Below are positions 1 to 10,625 of a stretch of DNA of 64,000 bases, piece after piece; the first letter of the stretch is position 1; each line of letters starts with the position of its first letter. Under the pieces are notes generated by a model that was not told the origin of the DNA, ran no database searches, and was given only the letters and a program-made list of their open reading frames with translations. The DNA is from Ditylenchus dipsaci (Eukaryota; Nematoda; Chromadorea; Rhabditida; Anguinidae), in the NCBI GenBank assembly GCA_004194705.1, contig SADC01001283.1:973450-1037449 (forward strand), in the 5' to 3' direction. The translations under genes were made by a program, and so were the position numbers.

Positions 1-1690
1 GACATATTGAGCGGCGAAGGATTTCATTCGGACGATTCCTTTATGACCTTCATGAAGCAGAGTGAGGACCTGAGAACGGAGGCTTTTTGGAATGATGACT
101 CTTTCGTTCGCCATTAGACATCCTGAGACAATGGAGATTGATGAGCGCTTCGGAAAGTAAGAAGAGAGAGCTGAGTCCACTTTCTTCGGCCAACCATTGA
201 GGACATGCTGTTTGAGCTGTTGGAGATCAGAGTCTTTTGCCGTTTCTTCAGCTACATCTGAGACAGTAAGAGGGACTTCTTGGCACTGCATGATTAGGAT
301 ATCTTCCACAGCTTCATCTGCATCTGAGAGAGAGATAGGAGCGATCACTTTGTCTTCCGCCTCCAAGGGCACTTGAGCAATGAGACGGGAGAGCATATCC
401 ACCTGTCCAAAATCACCAGATTTGACGTATTGAACCTGAAAATTATAAGTGATTAGAATGAGAGCCCAACGTTGAAGTCTAGAAGTGGAATGATTGGAGA
501 TCCCCTTCTGAGACCCAAAAATAGATAGCAAAGGCTTATGATCTGTTTGAAGAGTAAACTTGCGGCCATAGATGTAGCGATGGAACTTTTTGACTGCAAA
601 CACCAGAGCTAGGCCTTCTTTTTCAATCTGCGCATAGTTCTTTTCTGCAGCAGTGAGAGATCGAGAGGCATGTTCCACCACCTTGATTGAGCCGTCGGGG
701 AATTTGTGAGAGATCGTTGCACCCAACCCAGATTGAGAAGCATCTGCAGAGACGATGATTGGCTTGCGAGGATCGTAGTGCACGAGTAGAATATCTGAGC
801 ACAAAAGTTCTTTAGCTTTGGCCACGGCTTGATCACATTCTTGAGTCCAGACGAATGGAGTATCTTTAGTGAGAAGCTTGTCCAAAGGAGAACGGAGATC
901 CTTCATTTCTTTGACGAATTTGCCGTAGAAATTTATTGCACCGAGGAAAGCACGGACTTGAGATACGTCTTTTGGAGTTGGCATTTGAGAGACTGCGCCG
1001 ACAATGGCTGGATTGGGACGAATTCCGTTTTCATCCACGATATGGCCAAGGAAGAGAAGACGTTTGAGGAGGAAGTTGCACTTTTCGGCTTGTATTTTGA
1101 AACCATATTCTTGGATACGAGAGAATACCTGAAATAGGTGTGCAATATGAGTTTCTCTAGTGGACTAGCTATAATTAAATCATCTGAATAAGCGGTAACT
1201 CCCTGAAGTCCTGAGAGCATTTGATCCATTATTTTCTGAAAAATGCTTGGAGCTGACTTGATTCCAAACGGTAAACGCTGATATTGGAATAGTCCCAAAT
1301 GAGTGTTGATGCACACGAGCTGTTTTGATTGGTCATCCAGTTGCACTTGGAGATAGGCATCACTGAGGTCGATAAGAGAGAAGTACTTGGCCCCTTGGAG
1401 ACGATCGAAGATGTCGTCTGGCAGAGGAAGAGGATGACGATTGAGTTCCAATGCGTTATTGAGTCCAGTTGAGAAGTCGGCACAGACGCGGAGCTTGCCG
1501 TTCTTCTTGCGGACTGAGACTATCGGAGCTGCCCAATTGCTGAAGTCGACTGGTTTGAGCACTTGGAGAGCGACAAGACGCTTGAGTTCAGATTCAACCA
1601 CATCTTCGACACCTTTGGGTACAGGGCGCTTAGCACAGAAGATTGGCACTGAATCTTGTTTGAGGTAGAGATGAGCTTTTACTTTGGTAC
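1..1690 (-). pseudogene. gypsy pol: reverse transcriptase, RNase H, start of integrase (frameshifted)
   Basis: This region copies retrotransposon RNA into DNA. The RT begins near 1680 and includes the catalytic YSDD motif at about 1185-1195, preceded by the RLPFGIKSAP stretch typical of Ty3/gypsy RT. A net one-base loss near 1165 ends the open frame, and homology resumes at once in another frame, continuing through the rest of RT. RNase H follows, with the TDHKPL motif at about 540 and AAEKNYAQIEKE at about 640. From about 200 to 1 the integrase N-terminal HHCC region begins (LLHEGHKGIVRMK). No tRNA primer site or polypurine tract was identified. Confident for class; activity is unlikely as read. 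Confidence 0.88.
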
Positions 1691-2860
1691 AGAGACCAGG
1701 CCTGGAGTGAAGACATCCGGAAATTTCAGTTTCAGTTCATCCGAGATTGTCTTTGGAGTAGAAGTTGCTGAATTAAAATGACCTGGAAGAATTTGTGCAG
1801 AATTGATTATCGGAAAAGAGGCCGTCAAAGGCTTGATTAAATCAAAGACTTTGATCCATGGTCGTCCAATCAAATCAAATAAATGGACTCTCTGTATAAT
1901 ATAGGCTTTGAGTGGATGAACTTCCTCTTTGAATTCCACATTGAGATTGACCACGCCCAAGAGTCTGAAGGAGTGTCCAGTAAAGCTTCTTCCATTTCTT
2001 GTAGTTGGCTGGAGAGGTGGCTGTCCAATTCGATTCCAAGTCTGAGCTGTCAAGAGTGTTTCTTCTGCGCCTGTATCCATTAGCAGATTGTTGCATCGGA
2101 CTTTGTTGATGACAAGAGAGAGATTCCATGGAGCTACCTTATCTGTTTCAATAGGGGAAAATTTAGCCATACCTGTAAATATATCATTTATGTGGATGGC
2201 ATTTGAGTTACGATTGAATTTGTCGGAGTTGAGTCTTCGACAAGCTGATGTAATATGTCCTTTCAGATGGCAATTTCCACAGACGGAATTCTGATGACGA
2301 CATTGGGAGCGTTGATGATCATTCCTTCCACAGCTGTCGCACACGCCATCAAAGGCTCTTTTGACTTGATTGAAAGCATGCTTGCGTTTGACTTTTCGGA
2401 ATTTGGTTCCCAACTGTTGAGAGCGGAAAGCATTTGGAGCTGGCTGAGAGCGGAACTTGGCATCCTTTCGTCTGGGAATTTGAGCAGCAGCAGCAGAGAA
2501 CTGATTTGACGCCATTTGCTTGGAGAGTTGATCCAAGTCTGAGTTGAACATTGACTGCTTCTTACATCCCTCCACCAGTTCATTGAGAGTGATCTTCTTA
2601 TTTTCGGCTTCAGCTCTTTCCATCAGTTGAATGCACCTGGCACGCTGTCCACATTGATCTTGCATACCAGAAATGAGGATGAGGCACTTATGGTCTTCTT
2701 CATCCATTGCACCCAGCTTGGCCAATTCCACTGAGGCATTGACTTGAGTAGCAAAGGAGATGAGGTCTTGAGCACCATTTTGCACTTGCTTGAGAGCTTC
2801 ATAGCGGCGGATGACCAGAGAGCGAGTAGTAGCGAAGAGAGATTTGAGGATGGCCACCAC
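1679..2860 (-). CDS. gypsy gag C-terminus, CCHC zinc knuckles and aspartic protease
   Basis: This 393-residue frame contains the C-terminal part of a gag-like nucleocapsid protein. It has two zinc knuckles, CDSCGRNDHQRSQC and CGNCHLKGHITSAC, at about residues 173-208, followed by a retropepsin-type protease with the active-site motif LLMDTGAEETLL at about residues 260-270. The protease cleaves the polyprotein. Upstream homology continues in a different frame past 2929, and downstream homology enters the RT frame near 1697. Each junction needs one extra base to restore continuity. Ty3/gypsy elements often use programmed frameshifting at gag-pol, but two shifts in one polyprotein plus a third in RT make that an unlikely full explanation. 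Confidence 0.85.
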   Translation of the reverse strand: MVAILKSLFATTRSLVIRRYEALKQVQNGAQDLISFATQVNASVELAKLGAMDEEDHKCLILISGMQDQCGQRARCIQLMERAEAENKKITLNELVEGCKKQSMFNSDLDQLSKQMASNQFSAAAAQIPRRKDAKFRSQPAPNAFRSQQLGTKFRKVKRKHAFNQVKRAFDGVCDSCGRNDHQRSQCRHQNSVCGNCHLKGHITSACRRLNSDKFNRNSNAIHINDIFTGMAKFSPIETDKVAPWNLSLVINKVRCNNLLMDTGAEETLLTAQTWNRIGQPPLQPTTRNGRSFTGHSFRLLGVVNLNVEFKEEVHPLKAYIIQRVHLFDLIGRPWIKVFDLIKPLTASFPIINSAQILPGHFNSATSTPKTISDELKLKFPDVFTPGLVSVPK

Positions 2861-2928
2861 TTCCGCATATGGCTTTTCATAGGCACCTTTCGGCTGGACT
2901 GCATCAGCATATTTCCTGAAATCGCACT

Positions 2929-3360
2929 CTAAAGTTTACCAATTAAGAGTCTGACCTTCGATTCATCAGGAAGGGAGGCACCATCTTTTTCAATGAGCAC
3001 TGAATAGCGGGCATAACATTTGTCGAAAGTGAAGTCTTCCATCGGGTTGTAGACGAACATTTCCATCCGAGCAGAAAGCGATGAGACCAATTGTAGAGAA
3101 CTGTTTGCAGAGTTGTTTCCTTGGCCACCAAGGGCATTGTCACCTCGAGGATTGAGAGCTGCCCCACCACCAAAGGCCTGGAACATTTCTTTGAGAGATT
3201 GGACTAGAAGCTGATTTTGCTGCGCTTGAATTTGAGCTTGAGCCTGAGCTTGGATCTGAGCTTGAGCTTCGAGGATTGTTTTGAGCTGATCCAAATCCAT
3301 TTGACTGCGCCAATTGTTGTGTTCTTGAGAGCTGAGAGAGAGAGCAGAGCGAACCAACAA
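2929..3360 (-). CDS. gypsy gag N-terminal part
   Basis: A 143-residue frame with a Gln/Ala-rich coiled-coil stretch (repeated AQAQIQ units, about residues 33-47) followed by a capsid-like segment. It stops at about 2930, but the neighbouring frame continues at once with a sequence that reads as the same protein into the zinc-knuckle ORF, so the stop looks like the result of one missing base in an A-run. It would package retroelement RNA. No family-specific motif was seen in this part alone; identity rests on its position directly upstream of knuckles and protease on the same strand. Confidence 0.7.
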   Translation of the reverse strand: MLVRSALSLSSQEHNNWRSQMDLDQLKTILEAQAQIQAQAQAQIQAQQNQLLVQSLKEMFQAFGGGAALNPRGDNALGGQGNNSANSSLQLVSSLSARMEMFVYNPMEDFTFDKCYARYSVLIEKDGASLPDESKVRLLIGKL

Positions 3361-3480
3361 GAATAGTTTATAACCGAACGAATGATAACAATAGATAACA
3401 GAGTGACACGAGTCAACAGAAGACTCGATGTCGTGTCAAGACAATAATAATTACGAATAATCTTTCCACACAACAGTAAC

Positions 3481-4886
3481 TATATACTCAGCTACAAAAT
3501 GGGTGGTCCACTTTATGGTGGGCAAAACCGATAAAATGAGAAAAGACTCCACTTTTAAGAAATTGTCATAAAGTCTAAAGAAAAAATACAATGCCACAAA
3601 AAGTTCTTTAAAAAAAGAACCCTCCGGACGACCTGATAGAAGCAGATAATAAAACGGCCGGCGAGAGAAAAAAAAATTGTTTGTAGGTTGCGCTTGTTTT
3701 TTGTCGCTTCACTCCACCCTAGTGGTCATTACTCGCAACTCACAGGCTCTAATCTGGGGCTCAGTTTTTCTGGACTCCTACGGAGAAGAGGACAGAAATT
3801 TAAGGTATTATTAAGGCATTTTTCGGATATCTGAACCCTGCACGATATTGTCTTTATTTTGATTGTCTTACAGCTTTAGGATTAAATAAGAGTTTTTCGA
3901 AAAAATTTGGCTTGGGGGAACAGGCAAAAGTACGCTAAATTCTAGGCGCAATAATTGTGTATGGTTCTCAATTACCGAAAATAAAATGTTGAAAGTTTAC
4001 TGATTTGCACAAAAACACTTAAGAAGAGGCAAACCATTGTATTTGTCGAAGCACAGAATGGACTGTCTTCAAAAAGGCTGGTTGGAGCATAACTTTATCG
4101 GGAAAAGCAATAATGGACTGAGAACATGGTAATACGAACTTTAATTCCAAATATTACTTATTACTTTTGCCTTTTAAATTTTGCAGGTTTCCTATGGAAC
4201 ATGTGGTAAATAATTAGGGTTGTTTAGCAAAAAGCTGAAAAAAATTCGTCTAAAATAGCGTTTTCATCTATGTTGAGATCAAATTTTATTGTAAAGTCTC
4301 ACATAAAAAGATAGCCCGGAATGTCAGCTTTCCAACGGCTTTTCGCTTAACAACCCTGTAAATGATGGTTATTTAAAAAAGTGTTTTCTCGAGACTAATA
4401 TGCAACATTTCAGCGCCAATTTCTTAAAGATTCACACTACTATTCCTACTGAAACAAATAAACGCTTTTAAACGCTTTTTGCAGAAAATGCATAGTCGGT
4501 TGGCAGTTTCATGTGAAATTTTTCGTTCGTCTTTTTCTGTTCTTTGGCTGTTTTTATGACACATGTTTGACCCCATCTTGAGTTAGATAAAAAAAGTAAT
4601 AAAATCGCTGCTAAATGAAAAAAATCGGAAAAACATCACAAAAACCGCCAAAGGCTATATATCCTTTGTGAAAAATGTACTAAAAAACAGCTGCTCAATC
4701 GAATGCAAATTTAACTGAATAACTATTAGAAAATAGCTTCTAGTCATTTACTCCAAGAAATTTGTAATTTAAATTGTAAAAAAATTTGTAAAAAATAAAT
4801 AACTTTTTATGGTGTTTGATTAAAATTTCCGCGTATGGAAGTTTGGAAGTTAGTGAGTTCGCTGTGTGATGACAGGGCTAGGTAAA
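3481..4886. other. No gene recognised; probable LTR/leader of the gypsy element then AT-rich DNA
   Basis: The first few hundred bases should contain the gypsy 5' LTR and primer-binding site, but without a second LTR they cannot be delimited. The rest is AT-rich and has no convincing exon, tRNA or inverted repeat. Confidence 0.4.
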
Positions 4887-5207
4887 TTAACCCATTTTTG
4901 CACGAATAAATTTTCAAAAAAAATGAATTTTTTATTTTTTTTGGGAACGATGTATATAGGGGTAATATTATTGGTTTTGTTCTAAAAATGATATCAAAAA
5001 TAGTGTTTTATCAGTAGAAAGAAGAGTTATGAGTCATCCTATAGCATATGTTTATGCTTCTTTTTTCTCTTAGTTGATATAGTTCTTTTGAAATACAGCT
5101 GGCTATTTTGAAGAAAGAAGGAAGGAAGTCACTTCCCCTTTATCATTTGATTTTGTACAACACTTTGTCGACAAATATATTATTTTGCTAAAGTAAATTC
5201 GCCTAAT

Positions 5208-5435
5208 ATGGGAGAGCTGGTCAATCTCTTCGAGTGTCCATCCTTGTTAGAGTCGGAGCATGTGGACGTGGAACAAATGGAGATTGTTGCGATCCCTACG
5301 GAAGCACAGGACTCTGATGAGGAAGCCATGGAGGTTGAAGAAGTAGAAGTGGGCGATGAGGAGGAGAGTGTTGATGAGGAGCCGGCAGCGCCAGTAGTAG
5401 TGAAAGTTGTGCCTGCACAAGTTATTTTGCAATAA
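5208..5435 (+). CDS. piggyBac transposase N-terminal acidic region
   Basis: A 75-residue frame starting MGELVNLFE and dominated by Asp/Glu (for example DSDEEAMEVEEVEVGDEEES). Acidic low-complexity leaders of this kind are common in piggyBac transposases. It ends in a stop before the conserved domain at 5464. A short intron from about 5434 could join the two frames, but I cannot confirm it. It lies inside the TTAA-bounded element, directly upstream of the recognisable domain. Confidence 0.6.
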   Translation: MGELVNLFECPSLLESEHVDVEQMEIVAIPTEAQDSDEEAMEVEEVEVGDEEESVDEEPAAPVVVKVVPAQVILQ

Positions 5436-5463
5436 TTGTTTATTAGAATTATAGAACAGAAAA

Positions 5464-5736
5464 TTGATATCCAGACACGCTAGCCGGCTATTCGAAGTCC
5501 AGGAGTGGACACAAGAAAGAGATTTACCTCAGTTCCCTCAGTACAGTGAATACCCGGGCAACTCCCTGGATCCAGAGATAGATCCAGTCGATGTCTTCGA
5601 GTTGTTTTTTGACGAAGAAGTACGGGACCATTTGTTGCAGGAGACTAACTCATATGGTGGCAGTGATATTGAGTTATCTGAACTAAGGGTTTGTCTCTAT
5701 CATCTAGGATCCAGATCGAGCAGCCAAACACTGTAG
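5464..5736 (+). pseudogene. piggyBac transposase DDE domain, first block
   Basis: The frame contains DPVDVFELFFDEEVRDHLLQ followed by ETNSYG, the characteristic opening of the DDE_Tnp_1_7 domain in PiggyBac transposable-element-derived proteins. The frame then jumps at about 5690 directly into C-terminal domain sequence, so roughly 250-300 residues holding the first catalytic aspartates are absent. This is an internal deletion and the protein cannot be catalytic alone. The two remaining blocks are still open, so a truncated DNA-binding protein is possible in principle, but the sequence does not show that it is used. Confidence 0.8.
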
Positions 5737-6134
5737 CCTGCTACAGCAAGCACATGGGTGGTGTGGACAGAATGGACCAAAATATCAATAACTATAGGGT
5801 TTCCATTGGCTCCAAGAAGTGGTGGTGGTCGTGCTTCTGCTTTGGAGTAGATACTGCAGTGCACAACGCCTGGCAGTTGTATAGAAAAGTCCACCCTAAG
5901 TGGGACTACCTCCAGTTTCGCCGCTATGTTGCCACCTCCTATATGCAAACATATGGAAGTCCACTCACAGGACCCGGCCGAAGATCATCCCAAGATAGAC
6001 AACTAACTTCTAAGCGAGTAAATGAGAGTGTGCGGCTTGACGGGTACAATCATTGTATTGCCACAACAGACTTATCTCTTCACTGCGGGTTTGTGATGGG
6101 AGAACTAACAAGAAATGCGAAAAATGTAATGTAG
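5691..6134 (+). pseudogene. piggyBac transposase C-terminal block
   Basis: A 147-residue open frame with YSKHMGGVDRMDQNINNY, a signature of piggyBac/PGBD transposases; the final conserved Asp of the catalytic set lies in the GGVDRMD motif. KKWWWSCF and a run of aromatic residues follow, as expected for the domain's closing helices. The segment after about residue 100 (LTSKRVNESVRLDGYNH) is where a C-terminal zinc-binding region would normally begin. It keeps C and H residues (HCGF, NAKNVM) but a full cysteine-rich domain is not evident in this frame; the next frame continues with more Cys (KCNVGLHPVPCF). Confidence 0.85.
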
Positions 6135-6341
6135 GCCTGCATCCTGTACCTTGCTTCAAAGAATTCCACGTGAAAAACTAATGAAAATAGCAAAATTTCA
6201 TATTTTTCATTATCAAATGCTATTTTTGACAACATTTTTATAATAAAACCGGTACTTTTACCCCTGTATATGATGTTTCCAAAGAAATTTTTTTTTGAAA
6301 TTTTTAGGTTAATTTTCATACCCGTGGAAAAAAGGGGTTAA

Positions 6342-6851
6342 AATGCAAAGCGTCAAAAACAGACAAACACAGTCAAAAAACAAGTGATAAAACCAAGACC
6401 AACTTTCTTTATTCTTTTATTTTTATTCTGGTACAGTTTGATTTTGGCACAATTTGCGGTGGCACAATTTGAGTTTGGCACAATTCAAATTAAACAGTGT
6501 AATTTGGCACAATTTGCAGTGGCGCAATTTGAATTGGCACAATTTGAATTTGGCCCAATTTGTGGTGGCACGATGTGATTTGACACAGGCTGCTCTTGCC
6601 CAAAAAGTTATGGCGAAAATTTATTCACGCGTTTATATTGGGCCACCCAGTGAACACCGGTCGCGAAGTTTTGTATGTATTCCGCCACCAAGGATCCAGC
6701 TCCTTTCCGTAAGCGCTGCTGAGATTGGTACATTATGGAGCATTTGAACTAACTTTGACGGTACTTATTCGGTTGGTACCCCCCCCCCCTCTTCTTTTTC
6801 CCTTCCATCCTCCTCCGCATGAGTCTGTTCTTCTCACGTTTGAACTTTTAA
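6342..6851. repeat. Degenerate TTTGTGCC/GGCACAA array and simple repeats
   Basis: From about 6430 to 6585 the unit GGCACAATTTG recurs at 12-20 bp spacing. The same unit forms the ends of the array-ended element at 54242-58561. This is probably an isolated, decayed end. Poly-C (6780-6790) and poly-G (6851-6865) runs follow. Open frames across it are repeat artefacts. Confidence 0.7.
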
Positions 6852-7470
6852 AGGGGGGGGGGGGACTTTATATACGCATCGCCTTAGGTCACAGGTTCGA
6901 CTACCACTGGCTGCAGACCTTATTTTTTTTCTCCTTTTATTTACAAGTTTAGTGTCAAAATGTAGCCAAGCTTCTGAGCTTTCATTTGAGCTATCATACA
7001 GATGAATAGTTGGTCTAAAGTTAGGGCTAAAATATAAAAAATCCAATTCGGTGAAATCCTCAATAGAACTATGCCAGTACTTTTCGGTAGTATCCTGGAA
7101 GTGACATTTTTCCCCAATTTAAATTTACATACTCATTTGCAACCTTACACTCAAAATGTAGCCCCGCTTCTTGCCGTCATTTTCAACATACGGTTGTATA
7201 AAATAATGTAAATTGAAATCTCAAAAAAATTTAGTTCCTAGTGCGCGTTATTTTGGATAGTTTCCTTTAATTTTGGTAGTCATTGCCAAAAATCGCAAAA
7301 TTGAGGCAGTTGATGACAGCAAAGCAGTGCTGGAAATGGTTGCAATCAATTGCTAGATGATTTTTGGACCTGAAAAACAAAAAACTTACTAAAAAATTAA
7401 ATTAAAACACCCCCAGAGGGACTAGAACTTTCGACAAAAGGCGATGCGTATATAAAGTCCCCCCCCCCTT
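6852..7470. mobile_element. TTAA-flanked MITE with poly-G ends (family G)
   Basis: The left end is TTAA then a poly-G run and ACTTTATATACGCATCGCCTT. The right end is the inverse, AAGGCGATGCGTATATAAAGT, then poly-C and TTAA (7471-7474). A partial copy lies near 51890. A tRNA B-box-like GGTTCGACTACC sits at 6893-6904. There is no coding capacity. Confidence 0.75.
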
Positions 7471-7723
7471 TTAAGACAGCTGTAAATTTTCTCACGTTAT
7501 TGCAATCGTATAAAAATATTTGAGTCGGCAGTAATATACGCGATCCTAGCCTTTGCCTAACCACATGCCTAAATAACAAAAACGATGTTGCTTCGTAAAA
7601 TCGCACATATTCTAGGGTAAAGCCGAGTTTTTTATAGATCTAATTAAATTAAAATGCTTATTTAAAAAACTAGTAGAAAAAACTAATTTAAAGCTACCTC
7701 AAAGGAGAGGGATAAGCCATTTA

Positions 7724-7840
7724 TGGCTTGTTCACGTTGTTAGAGCTAGAGTTCGAGTTAGAGTTCGGGATTTTGGTTACGTGAACACCTCTGACCCTAA
7801 CTCTAACTCGAACTTTAACTCTAACAACGTGAACAAGCCA
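7724..7840. mobile_element. Harbinger-like MITE, 117 bp
   Basis: Terminal inverted repeats TGGCTTGTTCACG...CGTGAACAAGCCA are flanked by TTA on both sides (7721-7723 and 7841-7843). TTA duplication with G-rich ...CTTGTTCA ends fits PIF/Harbinger. The interior is tandem AGAGTTCGAGTT units in inverted halves. Confidence 0.8.
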
Positions 7841-7919
7841 TTAGGCTTGGAAAAGTTGCTTCGGTTCATTCATTTACAAAAATTTTTTGATATTTTTTGA
7901 TTTTTCACAAAATCAAATG

Positions 7920-8000
7920 GGAAAGTGTATCCGGTCGTTGTATCCGCTCGTAATTGTATCCGGTCGTTGTATCTGGTCATAATGTGTATCCGGTTGTAGG
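7920..8000. repeat. GTATCCGGTCGTT tandem array (isolated)
   Basis: Five imperfect copies of about 13-17 bp with the core GTATCCGGTCGT. It resembles the end arrays of the array-ended elements elsewhere in the window, but no inverted partner was found. Confidence 0.6.
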
Positions 8001-8349
8001 GCAGTCGTTCGATCCCGCATGCGTGCACTTTACTTTTTTTGCTTTTTCGATCAGTTCTAGGGTAATTTGGGTCGCTGATTTCGAAATAGGGACAAAGCTT
8101 CTTTAAGCTACCAAGAAGACTTTTTTCTGCTGCAAATACTGTTGCTGCGAAAAGACTTTTTCTTGCTGCAAGAAAAAATCTATTTGCAGCAGAAAAAAGT
8201 ATTTTTCGTAACAGAAAAAAGCTTTAAAAAGACCTCTAAATTTTTCTCCATCCTAGGTATATTCCCTTGATAACGCTCGCGCCAGAACAGGCAGTAAGCA
8301 GTATACAGTAGGTACGTGACGTAATTTCGTCGCGCCCAAAATTTCGTCG

Positions 8350-8530
8350 CATGTTTTGATCACTGGAGCTGGGCAAAAAGAGCCTCTCTACACATTTTTT
8401 ATCATGAGTCTTACTCGGAATCATGTCTAAGGTAAGTGAGTGCGCGCATCTCTAACTCTCAAGCCCCCTGCGCCCCGAAGGGGCGCAGGGGGCTTGGAGT
8501 TCCCATGCTGGAGCCATAGCTAGAGCTTGA
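8350..8530. repeat. Family E repeat with GC-rich hairpin
   Basis: It contains TCTAAGGTAAGTGAGTGCGC and a near-perfect GC hairpin (8462-8496, arms AAGCCCCCTGCGCCCC and its inverse). The same unit recurs at about 14045-14240, 16395-16660, 20785-21090 and 51230-51400, with a right part only at 11035-11110. Confidence 0.75.
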
Positions 8531-8759
8531 GTTCGAACTGACGGTACGCAACATCTTTTTGGAGAAAATTTCACGATAAAGGAGAAAACTTTACGATAAC
8601 GTGTCAGCACCGTAGAAAAACCGACAAAAATATAGGCGAAACCGGGTGCCTAATCTAAGCAACGCTTCCAAAAATTTTTATTGCAGCAACACTTCAACAA
8701 CAACAAATCAATAATCAGTAGAACAGTGTCTGCGGAAATTGAATTCGTCAGCAGCACCT

Positions 8760-8934
8760 TCAGTTGCAGCCAGCAGCACCACCATCAGAGCCTTCATCCG
8801 GATGAGCACGATGAAGACAATCAGGCGTAGCATGATCTTCGTGTCCGCAAACATCGCATCCAGAACCAGCATGAGGACAATCCGCAGTAAGATGATCATC
8901 TTGGCCGTAGATATCGCATAGAAATTATTCTTTG
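8760..8934 (-). pseudogene. Zinc-knuckle tail beyond an in-frame stop
   Basis: In the same frame after the TAA at 8935-8937 the sequence reads two more knuckle-like units: CDIYGQDDHLTADC, where the second Cys is Tyr, and CDVCGHEDHATPDC, which is complete. A second stop follows at 8760. Loss of single cysteines by transition-type changes plus a nonsense codon suggests decay of the C-terminal knuckle array. The sequence alone cannot exclude a short unseen intron bypassing the stop. Confidence 0.55.
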
Positions 8935-10394
8935 ATTGTTTCCTGATGCGGACAATCTTTCCCGCCATGCTCACTTGAACGACGAAATTCGCACACTAAA
9001 TCGGCAATAAAAATTTTTATCGAACAAACGAATCACTGACTTACCGTCAGAACCCCGCAATTGACACTTCCAAGTTGGATGATGGTGGAACCAGCAGAAG
9101 TCACATGCACGAATGGATCGACCAGTGTCTAAATGAAAGTGTAAAATGAACGGAGACTATATGCTGAATTCTACCTCGCCGCATTTGCCCGCCGACAATG
9201 TTCTTGACATAGCTTTCAATTCCAGCAACGCTTTCCATCTTAGCCGCACGCTTGCGATTTCGAATAGGAGCTGCGGCAACCTGCGATCGATATTCCGGAG
9301 TGTAGAGGTCTTTCACTCTCCAATCCTTGTCTTCACCAGGACCATGACGACCACCTGCATCATAAGTGAACTTGTAGCCAACATTGGGCATCCTACTTAG
9401 CAACTCTTGAGGCATCAATGGCACGGCAGACTCGGTATCATTGCCATCAGGACCCGAGGAGCGGGGAACGAGGAATTGCGGATGACGAGCATACAGCTGA
9501 CGGCGGAATTCTTCGACCAGATCACCATCTCTTGCGTAAGCCTGATCCACCAGAGTCCTTCGCGCAGCTTTGTCGAAAGGCTTTTTACTGTACATGATAC
9601 GGCGAGTTTCCTGACGGCCATCCCAGTGGAAATAGTATTCCCCAGTCGGATCTCCAAATATCTGGCGGTGGACACGGCGATCGAGAGCGTCAGCGACAGG
9701 GCCTTCCGGAAAATTCACCAACCTGAAAAAAGTGATGTAAATAAAATTTTATAAACTTTTTGTTAGCAAGGAGCGTACCATGTAGAGCACTCGACGGAAG
9801 CGTGACCAGTTTCCCGGCAAAACAGACAAGGTATGGTAGGCCATTCCAAATGCGCACTTGAACAATTGTATTGTTAAATGGAAGATAAACCAGCAAAAGA
9901 TAATCACCGTAAGGAAGGACTTGAATTTTGGTTGACCTCATCGTTGATGTGGAAGTAGTAGCGTCGAGTTGGTAGCCCTCCAGTGCCTTGCAATCGCCAA
10001 ATTTGATCGACAACTGAAGCAAAATCTATAATAAACTAAACAGGAACCGTAATTCTCACTCACCCTTTCTCCAGGGCCGCGCAGCATCGTAGAGATGCTT
10101 GTACAGACAGTTGCGCTTCTCATGTGAACCCCGCTCTCCGCAAATGTAGCAATCGTGCAGCTCGATCCCAGGTTGAGGAAGATGTCTGAAAAGAAACGGT
10201 TAACTGTGAAAGGTAAAATAACGCAGAAACTTACTGGCCGGGCAGTTGAAGTATATGTGGCCTCTGTATCCACACAAAAAGCAGAACCTGCCATCCCACC
10301 AGTCGAACGCGTTGGAGAGCATGTTGGCATTATTCACTGGACATTCCGAAGCGATATGGCCGACCACGTTGCAGACGTAGCATCTATTCAGCAT
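8935..10394 (-). CDS. Multi-exon CCHC zinc-knuckle protein, probably degenerate
   Basis: Not assigned to a named family. Knuckles of the form CX2CX4HX4C occur in successive exons: CYVCNVVGHIASEC and CFLCGYRGHIYFNC (first exon, 10235-10394), CYICGERGSHEKRNC (spacing variant, exon ending 10064), CLFCRETGHASVEC (exon 9779 to about 9856) and a CDFCWFHHHPTWKC variant (9045-9128). A large exon (9175-9722) lacks knuckles and carries GEYYFHWDG and a charged helical region. Introns at 9722/9779, 9128/9175 and 8995/9045 have GT..AG ends. The last exon (from 8995) has a knuckle whose second Cys is Arg, then a stop at 8935. Such proteins usually bind nucleic acid. The true first exon is not visible; a MITE abuts the upstream acceptor at about 10400. 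Confidence 0.65.
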
Positions 10395-10399
10395 TGCCT

Positions 10400-10625
10400 C
10401 GGGCTGGGGGTAAGGGTAATTACCCTCAGAAGTTTGGGGTAATTACCCCAAAAAATGGGGTGTGTTCATTTAATACGGGGTGGGGGTAATTACCCCATTT
10501 TCGGGGGTAATTACCACCGGGTATTCATTTACTACCAGCCATTTTGGTAGTGAATGAACATACCCCTGATTTTGGGGGTATATACCATATGGGTACTTAC
10601 CCCCAAAATTGATACCCCTGTACGC
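10400..10625. repeat. GGGGTAATTACCCC MITE-like repeat
   Basis: Palindromic GGGTAATTACCC units occur at 10415, 10438 and 10483, and related units (GGTATATACC) extend to 10620. The block has inverted-repeat character (TTCATTTAATAC / AGTGAATGAACA). It abuts the first visible exon of the zinc-knuckle gene. Confidence 0.6.

Larger units (their letters stand above)
1..3480 (-). mobile_element. Ty3/gypsy LTR retrotransposon, 3'-truncated by the window edge
   Basis: Reading leftwards from about 3.36 kb, the minus strand encodes gag, a zinc knuckle, an aspartic protease, reverse transcriptase, RNase H and the start of the integrase zinc-binding region, which runs off position 1. The order protease-RT-RNase H-integrase is that of Ty3/gypsy. 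The upstream LTR should lie to the right of gag (about 3.4-3.9 kb), but the partner LTR is outside the window, so I could not delimit it. Three apparent one-base frameshifts (near 1165, 1697 and 2935) break the reading frames. The copy is either recently decayed or carries assembly errors. Confidence 0.9.
4887..6341 (+). mobile_element. piggyBac-like element, internally deleted, with both ends intact
   Basis: Both boundaries are TTAA (4887-4890 and 6338-6341), the piggyBac target. The termini read TTAACCCATTTTTGCACG on the left and, reverse-complemented, TTAACCCCTTTTTTCCACG on the right. Similarity continues inward for about 85 bp, including a shared GTATATAGGGGTAA-like block (4950-4966) and its inverted partner (about 6252-6272). 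At 1455 bp the element is shorter than typical autonomous piggyBac, and the centre of the DDE domain is missing. With both ends present it could be moved in trans. Confidence 0.9.

Noticed and set aside
2929..2935. Programmed gag-pol frameshift
   Set aside because: Three separate breaks occur in one element, including inside RT, and host genes show the same one-base losses.
3481..3900. A defined LTR for the gypsy element
   Set aside because: Only one side is in the window, and no paired repeat or primer-binding site could be matched.
8462..8496. Bacterial-type rho-independent terminator
   Set aside because: The GC hairpin recurs as part of the dispersed E repeat, has no U-tract role in this context, and the genes here have introns.
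10415..10500. Telomere-like G-rich repeat
   Set aside because: The GGGTAATTACCC units are palindromic and irregular, unlike the nematode TTAGGC telomere repeat, and lie beside a gene.
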